From contig CAIRSA010000450.1 in assembly GCA_903881085.1 (NCBI GenBank), positions 1 through 48,117 of the forward strand: a stretch of 48,117 bases of DNA, read 5' to 3'. The position numbers and the translations under genes were made by a program. The DNA comes from an uncultured Acidobacteriia bacterium. GTDB lineage: Bacteria > Acidobacteriota > Terriglobia > Bryobacterales > Bryobacteraceae. Below the pieces are notes generated by a model, which was not told where the DNA came from, did not search any database, and saw only the letters and a list, made by a program, of their open reading frames with translations. This document shows positions 25,604-32,704 of this stretch, piece by piece (position 1 is the first letter of the stretch; each line of letters opens with the position of its first letter).

Positions 25604-27109
25604 ATGAACTCCAACATTACTTATCAAGACTCTCTTGTACTAAATGGCCGCATTGAACCAACCATCCTCCGTTCGCTTCTCTTCCATGAAGACTTCGCCC
25701 GGCAGCTACTGCCCTTTGTCCGTTCGGAGTATTTCCAGGACAAGGCCGAACGCATATTGTTCAAGACGATTCAGGATCTCTTCCAGCGTCACGACACTGT
25801 GCCGACGCCGGAGGCTGTCATGATCGCGCTCAACGACACCAAAGGTCTGACCGAGGACGACTTCCGGACCGCTTGCGAGCATCTGCGTGATTTTGCTGCC
25901 ACTCGTGATCAACGGCCCGATCCGGGCTGGTTGAAGGCACAAGCCAACAAATTCTGTCAGGACCGTGCTCTTAACAATGCCGTAATGGAGGCAGTGCAGA
26001 TCATCACGGGCGAAAGCAAGGAAGCCCCGGCCACCATTCCAGAGTTGTTAACCAAAGCACTGGCAGTCCGTTTGGAGCCGCCCCGCGCCGGTCTGATGTT
26101 CACGCCCGCCGATGCCGACTACGTTTATGACAAATTCAATTCGCCGCAACAGCGCTTCCGGACCGGCATCCCGTCGGTTGATGATCTGACCGGCGGCGGA
26201 CTCGCAAGGACACAGGTTGCGGTCATCACCGCTGGTTCCGGTGTTGGCAAGAGCATGACCTTGTGCGCCATTGCCGCCGAGGCAGCGCGTGCAGGCGCAT
26301 CGGTCCTGTACCTCAACTGTGAGTCGGAGGACTACGAGCTACAGACCCGTATCGTCTGCAATCTTGCCAACATTCCAAGCAGCCGGTACCGGCATCTTGA
26401 CCGTGAAGAGTTGCGTGCCGTCCACGAAAAACTCAGTCGCTACACCATCGCAGTCCGCGATCTGATGGAGTCAGCGCGTCCCAGTGACGTTCATGCTGCC
26501 GTAGAGGACTTCAAGTTGAGCATTGGCCGTTACCCGGATCTAATTTGCGTTGACTACTTGAATGAACTGGAGCCGGAGCGGGATTCCAACGGGCGGGAAA
26601 ACTCGTATGGCGTCATGGGCAAGAACCTGAAGGAACTCTTGAAGTTGGCAAAGCGCACTAACTGCGCACTCTGGACCGCCGTCCAGCTTAACCGCGAGGG
26701 ACTCCGAAAGTCCAAGAAATTGTCCGACCCGCCCGATGCCAGCCACATCAGCGAGTCCATCGCTGTGCTGTTCAAGGCCAGCCTGGTGCTGTCGCTGCAA
26801 CTTGTTCCTCAGAATTCGCCAGAAGAAAACATCGGCTACCTGAAGATCCAGACCCTGAAATATCGGTTCAATGCCAGCCGTCCGGAATGTGTGGTCCGCC
26901 TTGAATATCAATATGCCAGGTTCCGAGAGTTGAAAACGGATGAAGCTTCCGTCATCATTTCGCAGGCCGCTGTCGAGGAGACGCAGGGAAAGAACTCAGC
27001 CCCGCACCAGCGCCCGCCACTACCGCCGTCAGTGTTCAACGGTGGAATCAAGCGGGATCCGGCCATGAAATCTCTTCGGAAGATCGTGGTCAGACCTTCG
27101 GAGGGATGA
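25604..27109 (+). CDS. DnaB-like replicative helicase (phage T4 gp41-like type)
   Basis: About 501 residues. The N-terminal helical domain resembles DnaB-N (SLVLNGRIEPTILRSLLFH). The RecA-like motor has Walker A AGSGVGKSMTLC near residue 210, then YLNCESEDYE, and Walker B LICVDYLNELE near residue 312, followed by LWTAVQLNREG, the family's glutamine-containing sensor loop. It is nearer to phage-type DnaB/gp41 helicases than to a chromosomal DnaB in length and motif detail. I start it at ATG 25604 because AAAAGGA lies 10 bases upstream. It would unwind DNA ahead of a fork. The next gene begins 1 bp after its stop, and an iteron-like array lies upstream. No Rep initiator or primase is visible. 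Confidence 0.88.
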   Translation: MNSNITYQDSLVLNGRIEPTILRSLLFHEDFARQLLPFVRSEYFQDKAERILFKTIQDLFQRHDTVPTPEAVMIALNDTKGLTEDDFRTACEHLRDFAATRDQRPDPGWLKAQANKFCQDRALNNAVMEAVQIITGESKEAPATIPELLTKALAVRLEPPRAGLMFTPADADYVYDKFNSPQQRFRTGIPSVDDLTGGGLARTQVAVITAGSGVGKSMTLCAIAAEAARAGASVLYLNCESEDYELQTRIVCNLANIPSSRYRHLDREELRAVHEKLSRYTIAVRDLMESARPSDVHAAVEDFKLSIGRYPDLICVDYLNELEPERDSNGRENSYGVMGKNLKELLKLAKRTNCALWTAVQLNREGLRKSKKLSDPPDASHISESIAVLFKASLVLSLQLVPQNSPEENIGYLKIQTLKYRFNASRPECVVRLEYQYARFRELKTDEASVIISQAAVEETQGKNSAPHQRPPLPPSVFNGGIKRDPAMKSLRKIVVRPSEG

Positions 27110-27110
27110 C

Positions 27111-27551
27111 GTGGCACAACAGGCGAGTTCTGCTTGCGCCCAAACTTGTGGAAAATGCGGACGGCCAGCGCAGTGGTTGAACTGGCTGAACCCCCATTGG
27201 GCAGTTTGTAATCCGTGCCAGGCTAGTTACCTCGGCAACACCATCAAATCCGTCCAGCACCGGCCCACCATGAAACAGGTTCAAACCGCAGTAAACGAAA
27301 TCATGCAATATATTCGACAGGAAAACGCTGCCCTGCGAGACCGTGTGGCGCACCTGGAGTCACGCGTGGCGCTGTTAGAATCGCAAAACTCCATTTCGCC
27401 AGCCAAACCGGCCAGCAAGGCTGACACAATTCGAAATATGCTGGCGGCTGAGCCGGATTTAACCGCCGTCGAAATACAACGTCGCACCGGCATTAAAGGT
27501 GGAACCATCCGGGATATCATGTCCCAGGTGCGCCGCTCTCAACCTTCATAA
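27111..27551 (+). CDS. Zinc-finger / coiled-coil / HTH protein
   Basis: 146 residues from a GTG start directly after the helicase stop. Three parts can be seen: a cysteine-rich N terminus (CAQTCGKCGRPAQWLNW then CNPCQASY, four-cysteine zinc-ribbon pattern, residues ~9-39); a coiled coil (ENAALRDRVAHLESRVALLE, ~70-92); and a C-terminal helix-turn-helix (ADTIRNMLAAEPDLTAVEIQ followed by RRTGIKGGTIRDIM). It looks like a dimeric DNA-binding protein. One-base spacing makes it an operon partner of the helicase, so it may load the helicase or control the operon. No named family is recognised. Confidence 0.65.
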   Translation: MAQQASSACAQTCGKCGRPAQWLNWLNPHWAVCNPCQASYLGNTIKSVQHRPTMKQVQTAVNEIMQYIRQENAALRDRVAHLESRVALLESQNSISPAKPASKADTIRNMLAAEPDLTAVEIQRRTGIKGGTIRDIMSQVRRSQPS

Positions 27552-27640
27552 AGAACCGGAGAAACACCTAGGGGGGAGCGGTCTGTCTGCGCCGAATCGC
27601 CAGAATTCAAGGAAACCCCTTCTCGCCTCAGGACGGCCCA

Positions 27641-28189
27641 TCAGGTTGATACCTGCGTTGCTGGTGGCTCCGTACTGTATTGCCAGCGAGCTTCGGCGGG
27701 GAGGCTATTTGCCCACGTGGTTGCTTCCGCATCCATAGATAGATATCCTTTCACAAGATCCCATCGATTCTTCGTGAGAGGTATAGCCTCGCCGGGCAGA
27801 ATGTACATCTTCCTAGTGAAGTCCGGTTGAACAAAATCCGCCACCCATATAGAAGGCACGAGAAACACAACCGGATCCCACCTACCACTGGAATCTTCCT
27901 GCAAGTCCACAAAAGCGTACCAAAAGCCCTCACTGCACTTTCCAATGACACCACTTCCGACATCCCATTCGTGGCAATCTTTCCGTCCATACCTAGTGCG
28001 ACGATGTGCCCACCGAGAAGTCTTGACCTGAATTGCTAGAGTTCTTGACCCACTGGAAGATGATGCTAACACGTCAACACTCGGGGCGTTGCCGAGTGTG
28101 AGGCTCGCATTTACTTCTCGCACTGCGAGCGAGTAGGCTACGAAAAACTGCCCGGCAGCACCAACAAACTGCGCTCTTGCTTGAGCCAT
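27641..28189 (-). CDS. PD-(D/E)XK-like protein (QxK variant)
   Basis: 182 residues. The N terminus AGQFFVAYSLAVREVNASLT, then LGNAPSVDVLASSSSGSRTL and AIQVKTSRW, is the pattern of small restriction-endonuclease-fold proteins: an N-terminal helix, D39, and Q54-x-K56 in place of ExK. Related proteins are common as orphan genes and their cellular role is not known. The rest contains a segment (FWYAFVDLQEDSSGRWDPVV) usual for the family. It stands alone, convergent with the zinc-finger gene. Confidence 0.65.
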   Translation of the reverse strand: MAQARAQFVGAAGQFFVAYSLAVREVNASLTLGNAPSVDVLASSSSGSRTLAIQVKTSRWAHRRTRYGRKDCHEWDVGSGVIGKCSEGFWYAFVDLQEDSSGRWDPVVFLVPSIWVADFVQPDFTRKMYILPGEAIPLTKNRWDLVKGYLSMDAEATTWANSLPAEARWQYSTEPPATQVST

Positions 28190-28322
28190 GATTGGATTAA
28201 CTCCAAAACCTCAACTGGATTGCCGTCATGAGAGAAGCCGAGGACAACGAGGATACGACGAATGCATTTTAGAACCGTCCGCCGCCGGGACATGGGCCGC
28301 TTCAGAGGTCCTGCCGCCGTTG

Positions 28323-28928
28323 CTACTCACCATGTCTCCGGATGGCCTTGGCAAGATCGCTCGACAGTCCATAGCGAGAGCAGTCCTTGAGGTGGTTCTG
28401 ATCGGCCATTGACAGTTGGCTCGTGGGTGTCTTGTAGAGTGCATAACACGCATCCTCCTCTTCAGTCTGCCGTCTAGCGCGTTCATCCTTCCTCCGGGCC
28501 TGTTGGTCCTTCTTCTTGGCCTGCTCCTGTGTCTTGTTGAACTCCTTTTCCCTCTCCAGTTTCTTCTTCTCATAGTTCGGATCAGGATGTTCCCTCTGGC
28601 GACGTGCCTCAGCTAATTCTTTTTCCTTCAGTTCTCTGACCACCTCGCGTGGTAGACCTAAAGATTCTGCATCCCGCTGGAGTCGGACATTCTCCACTTC
28701 CCTGGCATCTTCCACGGTAAGCCCTAACTGCTCTGCTAATTTCCTGAGACTCTCCTCTGCAGCCTGCCTCCTGTAATGCAACTCTGCAATGCTGATCTTG
28801 AGCCGGTGCGCATCCCTTCTATCTTGATCCTCCTCGGCTTTCTGCGCTCGTTCTGCGTCCGCCGGGTTCTGGGCCTGCCCCATCAGTATTGCTCCCGTCA
28901 GTAGGAGCAGGACCACTATTGTTCTCAT
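28323..28928 (-). CDS. Exported coiled-coil protein (201 aa)
   Basis: Signal peptide (MRTIVVLLLLTGAILMGQAQ), then a long highly charged helical region of Lys, Glu, Arg and Gln (for example KKKLEREKEFNKTQEQAKKK) predicted to be a coiled coil, ending in a short cysteine-containing tail (EDACYALYKTP, LKDCSRYG), where the two cysteines could form a disulfide. GGAGG 6-7 bases before the ATG supports the start. No family is recognised; a periplasmic or envelope location is likely. Confidence 0.65.
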   Translation of the reverse strand: MRTIVVLLLLTGAILMGQAQNPADAERAQKAEEDQDRRDAHRLKISIAELHYRRQAAEESLRKLAEQLGLTVEDAREVENVRLQRDAESLGLPREVVRELKEKELAEARRQREHPDPNYEKKKLEREKEFNKTQEQAKKKDQQARRKDERARRQTEEEDACYALYKTPTSQLSMADQNHLKDCSRYGLSSDLAKAIRRHGE

Positions 28929-29044
28929 TGTCTTACCTCCGTGGCGATATTCTGGTAATCATTCCCAAGATCGGATGAAAGTGCCTTGTTCTTTAGGCCC
29001 TCGGCGTATCTTGTGATGATTATCCGAGTTCTATTCGGTCTGAT

Positions 29045-29446
29045 ATGGTAAAGAAGTCGAGCATGAGCAGAAACGCAGATGAGAAGACCGCGAAACAACA
29101 AATATTGCCTGTCGCCAGTCCAATGACGATTCGCTGGGTTGATTCCGGTGCGCGATTAGAGAACCTTGGACACGGCGTTCAGTTCCTACACGATGACTTC
29201 CAACACAGCGATCAGAACCTGGGAGACTCAAACCCCGGCGCAACTGCATTTGTTGAAGGGTTCGATTGGTACCATCGGCCCGGCAGTGCGGCGACCGTCA
29301 GAATCATTAGCATTGGTCCAACCTCGATCACGACGACTGATTGGGAAGCTATCATTCGAAGCACCCGCGAAGCCGTTCTGGCTTACATCTTGGACGCCCA
29401 AGCCCAACCCCTCATTCCGCCAAGGACCGATCCGGATCTTGATTAA
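29045..29446 (+). CDS. Hypothetical protein (133 aa)
   Basis: 133 residues of balanced composition with no membrane segment or motif that I recognise: starts MVKKSSMSRNADEKT, contains MTIRWVDSGARLE and FDWYHRPGSAATVRIISIG. A later ATG at 29063 is an alternative start. Neither start has a strong Shine-Dalgarno. Moderate support as a real gene. Confidence 0.45.
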   Translation: MVKKSSMSRNADEKTAKQQILPVASPMTIRWVDSGARLENLGHGVQFLHDDFQHSDQNLGDSNPGATAFVEGFDWYHRPGSAATVRIISIGPTSITTTDWEAIIRSTREAVLAYILDAQAQPLIPPRTDPDLD

Positions 29447-29898
29447 CGGCTAATATTCCAGTCAGCGGATTTTCGACCTTGCCAATTCTGCTCTGTTGGA
29501 TATAGTTCCGCTTCATTCCACGGCGCGTTTATTGCATTCCTGGCCCCCTCAATACCGACGAACTGCCTCCGTGCGCACGAAAATACCTTGGAAGGCCAAG
29601 ACGATGTATCCGGGTGAGCACGTCGGCACTGTTCGACAGCGCAGCCAGGGAGGGGATGGGAATCTACCTGGTGGGAGAATTGGCATTCTGGCCGACCAGG
29701 CACTCACTATATCTCAGTATCGACGATTGGCCTTCTAGGGAATATCCGGATCCTCCAATACCAACCCTTCGTATCGTGCAACGCGCACGCATTCCGTCAC
29801 GGCACGAAAACGGTCCATACAGTCGGCATCTGTGTAACGACAGTCGGGAGGCGCTCGGGATTCGAACGGCGAGCGTCGTCGAATCGCAAGATGTCAAA
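29447..29898. other. Unassigned 452-bp interval
   Basis: No supported gene. It contains the second copy of the 48-bp element (29541-29588). A + strand frame through here (29614-30126) runs antisense into the next gene and has no recognisable features. Confidence 0.4.
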
Positions 29899-30672
29899 TC
29901 AACTTCGTTCAACAGCACGCCGGAGCCTTGCCGCTTGGGAGTCCAGCCCGGCTTTTTGCAGCGCGTAGACTGCATCCCAAACGAGCCGCTCCAGCCTCTG
30001 AATTTCGGCCTCCCGCTGTGCGATTGCCGCATCATGGCCTGCCCACTGCCGGATCAGTGCCCAAGACGCTCGGTAGCTATTGAGGAGACCCACGATGTGG
30101 CTCTCGCCCACCCTGGCCTTGTGTGACCACTCCATTTCGGTTGATTCAACGTCGGTGAGAACGGTGGATGGTTCAGCGGCACAGAAGCGACGACCCAAGT
30201 CCAATGCCACATCAAACGGAATATGGAGCCTTCCTTGCCGGTCGGTGTAGGTTACCGGTGACGCCGGGCTGGATTCCATCCCTGCTCTGGTCCTGAGTCT
30301 ACCAATTGCTTCCGGCATGCCCACCAGTGATCCCTTGATGAAATCGACACCCTCTGCTGCACTTTCAAACACCTGCTGCAACGCGTTGACGACCGGAGAG
30401 TCCTCATTATCGTAGCCCTTGCTAACGTTGTGCTCCCTGGTACGTTTCTCGTTTGCTATTTCCTGCTGGTACGCCTTGAGTTCCTTCCACGGGACCACAA
30501 GTTCTCCGGATTCGACGTAGTCCACCAATCCGGGATTCGGGTCGATCCATTCGACCCGCCACTTGTTCCGGCGGACATGCTCAATTACTCTTACACGCTG
30601 GAGGGGAGCACCTGACTTGCCCTTCTCCCGCAGCGCATACTCCTGCTTTGGCTTGATCTCGGCCTTCACCAT
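29899..30672 (-). CDS. Hypothetical protein with SH3-like N-terminal segment (257 aa)
   Basis: Starting at ATG 30672, 257 residues. The N-terminal part is basic and beta-rich (LQRVRVIEHVRRNKWRVEW, DYVESGELVVPWKELKAY), compatible with a small SH3-like or KOW-like barrel. The remainder is helical, ending in an Arg/Ala-rich coiled coil (AQREAEIQRLERLVWDAVYA). The frame is open to 30729, but that extension looks non-native. No clear Shine-Dalgarno. I do not recognise the family. Confidence 0.55.
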   Translation of the reverse strand: MVKAEIKPKQEYALREKGKSGAPLQRVRVIEHVRRNKWRVEWIDPNPGLVDYVESGELVVPWKELKAYQQEIANEKRTREHNVSKGYDNEDSPVVNALQQVFESAAEGVDFIKGSLVGMPEAIGRLRTRAGMESSPASPVTYTDRQGRLHIPFDVALDLGRRFCAAEPSTVLTDVESTEMEWSHKARVGESHIVGLLNSYRASWALIRQWAGHDAAIAQREAEIQRLERLVWDAVYALQKAGLDSQAARLRRAVERS

Positions 30673-30895
30673 CTGAGCACATTTTAAACCACAGCCTTTA
30701 GTCAAGACTTTGGGGACATATTGTGGCAAGCGGGCCGGTTGTCATTTACGACGAGATCACCTCCGGCTAATCATGGGTTCCCAGCTTCCCCGAAAAGTCA
30801 GCGAATGGATTCAAATCGGAGTCTGGGACTTCTTCCGATGGCGGCGCTAGAATAGGGACGCGCTCCGGAACGGAGCATTTGGAGAGACATCTGAT

Positions 30896-31474
30896 ATGGT
30901 TTCCGTTACCTCACCTGTATATCATAAGAACCCTTCGCCGCTCGATTTCTACACCGCCTTTCGGACCGTGCTTGATCACGAAGACGCTAAGGCGAAGATC
31001 TTGGCGTGCTGGCAAGACATCACGAAATACGATTCCGTAGCGTACACGAGAGTGATGCGCGAACATATCACAGCCGTTGCTCATGAACTTGGCCTCCAAT
31101 CCTGGAATGAGTACTACACGATTGATGTCATCATGTACCACGAGAAGGACATGAAATGGTTTCGGTCCAATGTCACATACGCGAAATACATCGCGGTCGC
31201 AGTGGAGCACGAGAACCAGTACGGATGCGCCGCCGAGGAGATGAACAAGTTGCAGCTCATCAATACGCCACTCGCAGTGCTCATCACCTACCCACCGAAA
31301 AGCATGGCCCGCGAGACGCTTGCAAAGTACGAGACGATCATCCAGGCCGCCGACATTTTGGATAACGCCGCGACAATTCGACGCCAACTCACGATTTTCG
31401 GGTACGCACCGAACGAATGGGAAGCGTTCGTCTACGAAGCCACGGAATTCGTACCACTGACCCAATTGGGATGA
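30896..31474 (+). CDS. Hypothetical protein, possible restriction-endonuclease-like fold (192 aa)
   Basis: 192 residues with a good GGAGAG upstream of the ATG. The segment YYTIDVIMYHEKDMKWF (D77) followed by KYIAVAVEHENQY (E104, E106) and EEMNKLQLINTPLAVLITY resembles the core of PD-(D/E)XK-fold proteins in restriction and repair systems, though the catalytic lysine is not obvious; it might be K118. Sequence support for function is weak. It is a single gene in an accessory stretch upstream of a BREX locus. Confidence 0.6.
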   Translation: MVSVTSPVYHKNPSPLDFYTAFRTVLDHEDAKAKILACWQDITKYDSVAYTRVMREHITAVAHELGLQSWNEYYTIDVIMYHEKDMKWFRSNVTYAKYIAVAVEHENQYGCAAEEMNKLQLINTPLAVLITYPPKSMARETLAKYETIIQAADILDNAATIRRQLTIFGYAPNEWEAFVYEATEFVPLTQLG

Positions 31475-31581
31475 GAGTCCACTCGGCTGGGAGAAATGGG
31501 AATCCTGACCGCCCGACCACTTCCGAATAACCCAATATTGATGACCGGCATCTTACCGCGACCCTGATTATACATACCGGT

Positions 31582-31809
31582 ATGATTCTGAATCCCACCG
31601 AACTTGCAGCCGATCTCATGTGCGATTTGCCGCCCGATGTTCGCGCCGTAATGGATGCCCATTTCGTAGACGGCCATTCCGTTCACATGATCCAGCGACA
31701 CCAAAATATCAAGCGCCGGGATCTGGAGACAATGATCGAAACCGCGTTGGCCGCGATGCGAACTGAGTTGCGGCGGCGCGGCGTCCGAGCCGTCTCAGAT
31801 GCAATGTGA
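31582..31809 (+). CDS. Small sigma-region-4-like HTH protein (75 aa)
   Basis: 75 residues. Pattern DLPPDVRAVMDAHFVDGHSV, HMIQRHQNIKRRDLETMIE, then TALAAMRTELRRRG closely follows sigma70 region 4 (L.p..R.v...hf..G.s...IA...gi....v...l..al..LR..L). It lacks region 2, so it is not a complete sigma factor. It may be a phage- or element-type small regulator. No clear Shine-Dalgarno. Confidence 0.5.
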   Translation: MILNPTELAADLMCDLPPDVRAVMDAHFVDGHSVHMIQRHQNIKRRDLETMIETALAAMRTELRRRGVRAVSDAM

Positions 31810-31926
31810 GGGAAGTGGCCAGTCGAGGATAGGGAAGAATGGTTGTCGGTGATGGGAATAGTAATTGTCGCAGACAGGATATCTTGTGCCGGTAGTCACA
31901 TTCTTTCTAACGTGATACCTTAATGA

Positions 31927-32406
31927 GTGTCTGACTGCACTTGTCGCGGAGCCAACCCAAATTGTAACCGTTGCTCTGGCTCAGGTGTAATCGGCAGGCT
32001 TGGCGCAGAATCTGATTTTGATAAAACCAAATGCCTCCGTGAGCTTGATGCAATCGTAGCGCGACCGAGCGCACGGATCAGGCGCACGAGAGAGAAAGGA
32101 CCTCCTGCCGCAACAGCACTCCCCGTGGAGCCAGTCGAAACCGTCCGTCCCAGGCCCACACTTTGTCCACAATGCCAATGTGGGGTTCTGCCCAAGCACC
32201 TAGAAAGACATCTCAAAGAGCGTTGTCCGAAACGCAAGCTCGGAGACAGCGGCAAGAAGGCCGCGAAATCTAGTCCAGCGAATCTCCATCTTCAAAATTC
32301 TAGGGAGACAGATACCAAGCAGAAGTGCGCAAGATCGGTCGGTGCTACAGCTCAAGAGCTTTTCGAACGTAAATTCATCCAAGGCGGACTTTGCAGCGGG
32401 CGGTAA
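31927..32406 (+). CDS. Hypothetical protein with two zinc-finger-like motifs (159 aa)
   Basis: 159 residues from a GTG start. N terminus CTCRGANPNCNRCSGSGVIG resembles the DnaJ-type CxxCxGxG zinc module. Residues ~78-100 contain CPQCQCGVLPKHLERHLKER followed by C, a C2HC-type finger. Between and after lie low-complexity basic segments. Such a pair of zinc modules points to nucleic-acid or protein binding. It converges on the brxL gene, with the hairpin repeat between them. Confidence 0.5.
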   Translation: MSDCTCRGANPNCNRCSGSGVIGRLGAESDFDKTKCLRELDAIVARPSARIRRTREKGPPAATALPVEPVETVRPRPTLCPQCQCGVLPKHLERHLKERCPKRKLGDSGKKAAKSSPANLHLQNSRETDTKQKCARSVGATAQELFERKFIQGGLCSGR

Positions 32407-32501
32407 TCTTCGACGCTTCCTAGTCTTGGGTTTCGACTTGTATGGCCAAGCAACGAATTTTGCGCGTTTTGTAATATGCGCGATGATGCTGCACCTGAAC
32501 C

Positions 32502-32590
32502 GAACAGAACAGGTAGAACAACTCCCAGAGCCACAGAGAAAGAAAGGCCCTAAAAGGAGGTCTCCGACAACGTGTTCTGTCCGTTCTGTC
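32502..32590 (+). repeat. BREX-flanking hairpin repeat, left copy
   Basis: An ~89-bp unit whose ends are inverted: CAGAACAGGTAGAACA (from 32505) and TGTTCTGTCCGTTCTG (to 32588), about 13 of 16 pairs, with a loop containing CTCCCAGAGCCACAGAGAAA. A near-identical unit lies in reverse orientation at 45857-45942. It sits between two convergent gene ends, so it could be a REP-like element or a terminator of brxL. The remainder of 32407-32704 holds nothing else I can name. Confidence 0.8.
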
Positions 32591-32704
32591 GTCCTGGCGC
32601 GCCAGGGACCAGTCTGGTCCGCCTCTGCTCTCTTTCGCCCACCGGTCTGCACGCAAACGAACCGGCAGAGGACGATTGGGCAGACCTTTGATGCCAGCAA
32701 CCAC

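Noticed and set aside
29850..29885. GGGATTCGAACGG, resembling a tRNA T-loop on the minus strand
   Set aside because: The flanking bases do not pair into a T-stem, and no acceptor or anticodon arm can be formed.
29614..30126. 170-codon + strand frame
   Set aside because: Half of it is antisense to the better-supported 29899-30672 gene, and the rest shows no recognisable pattern.
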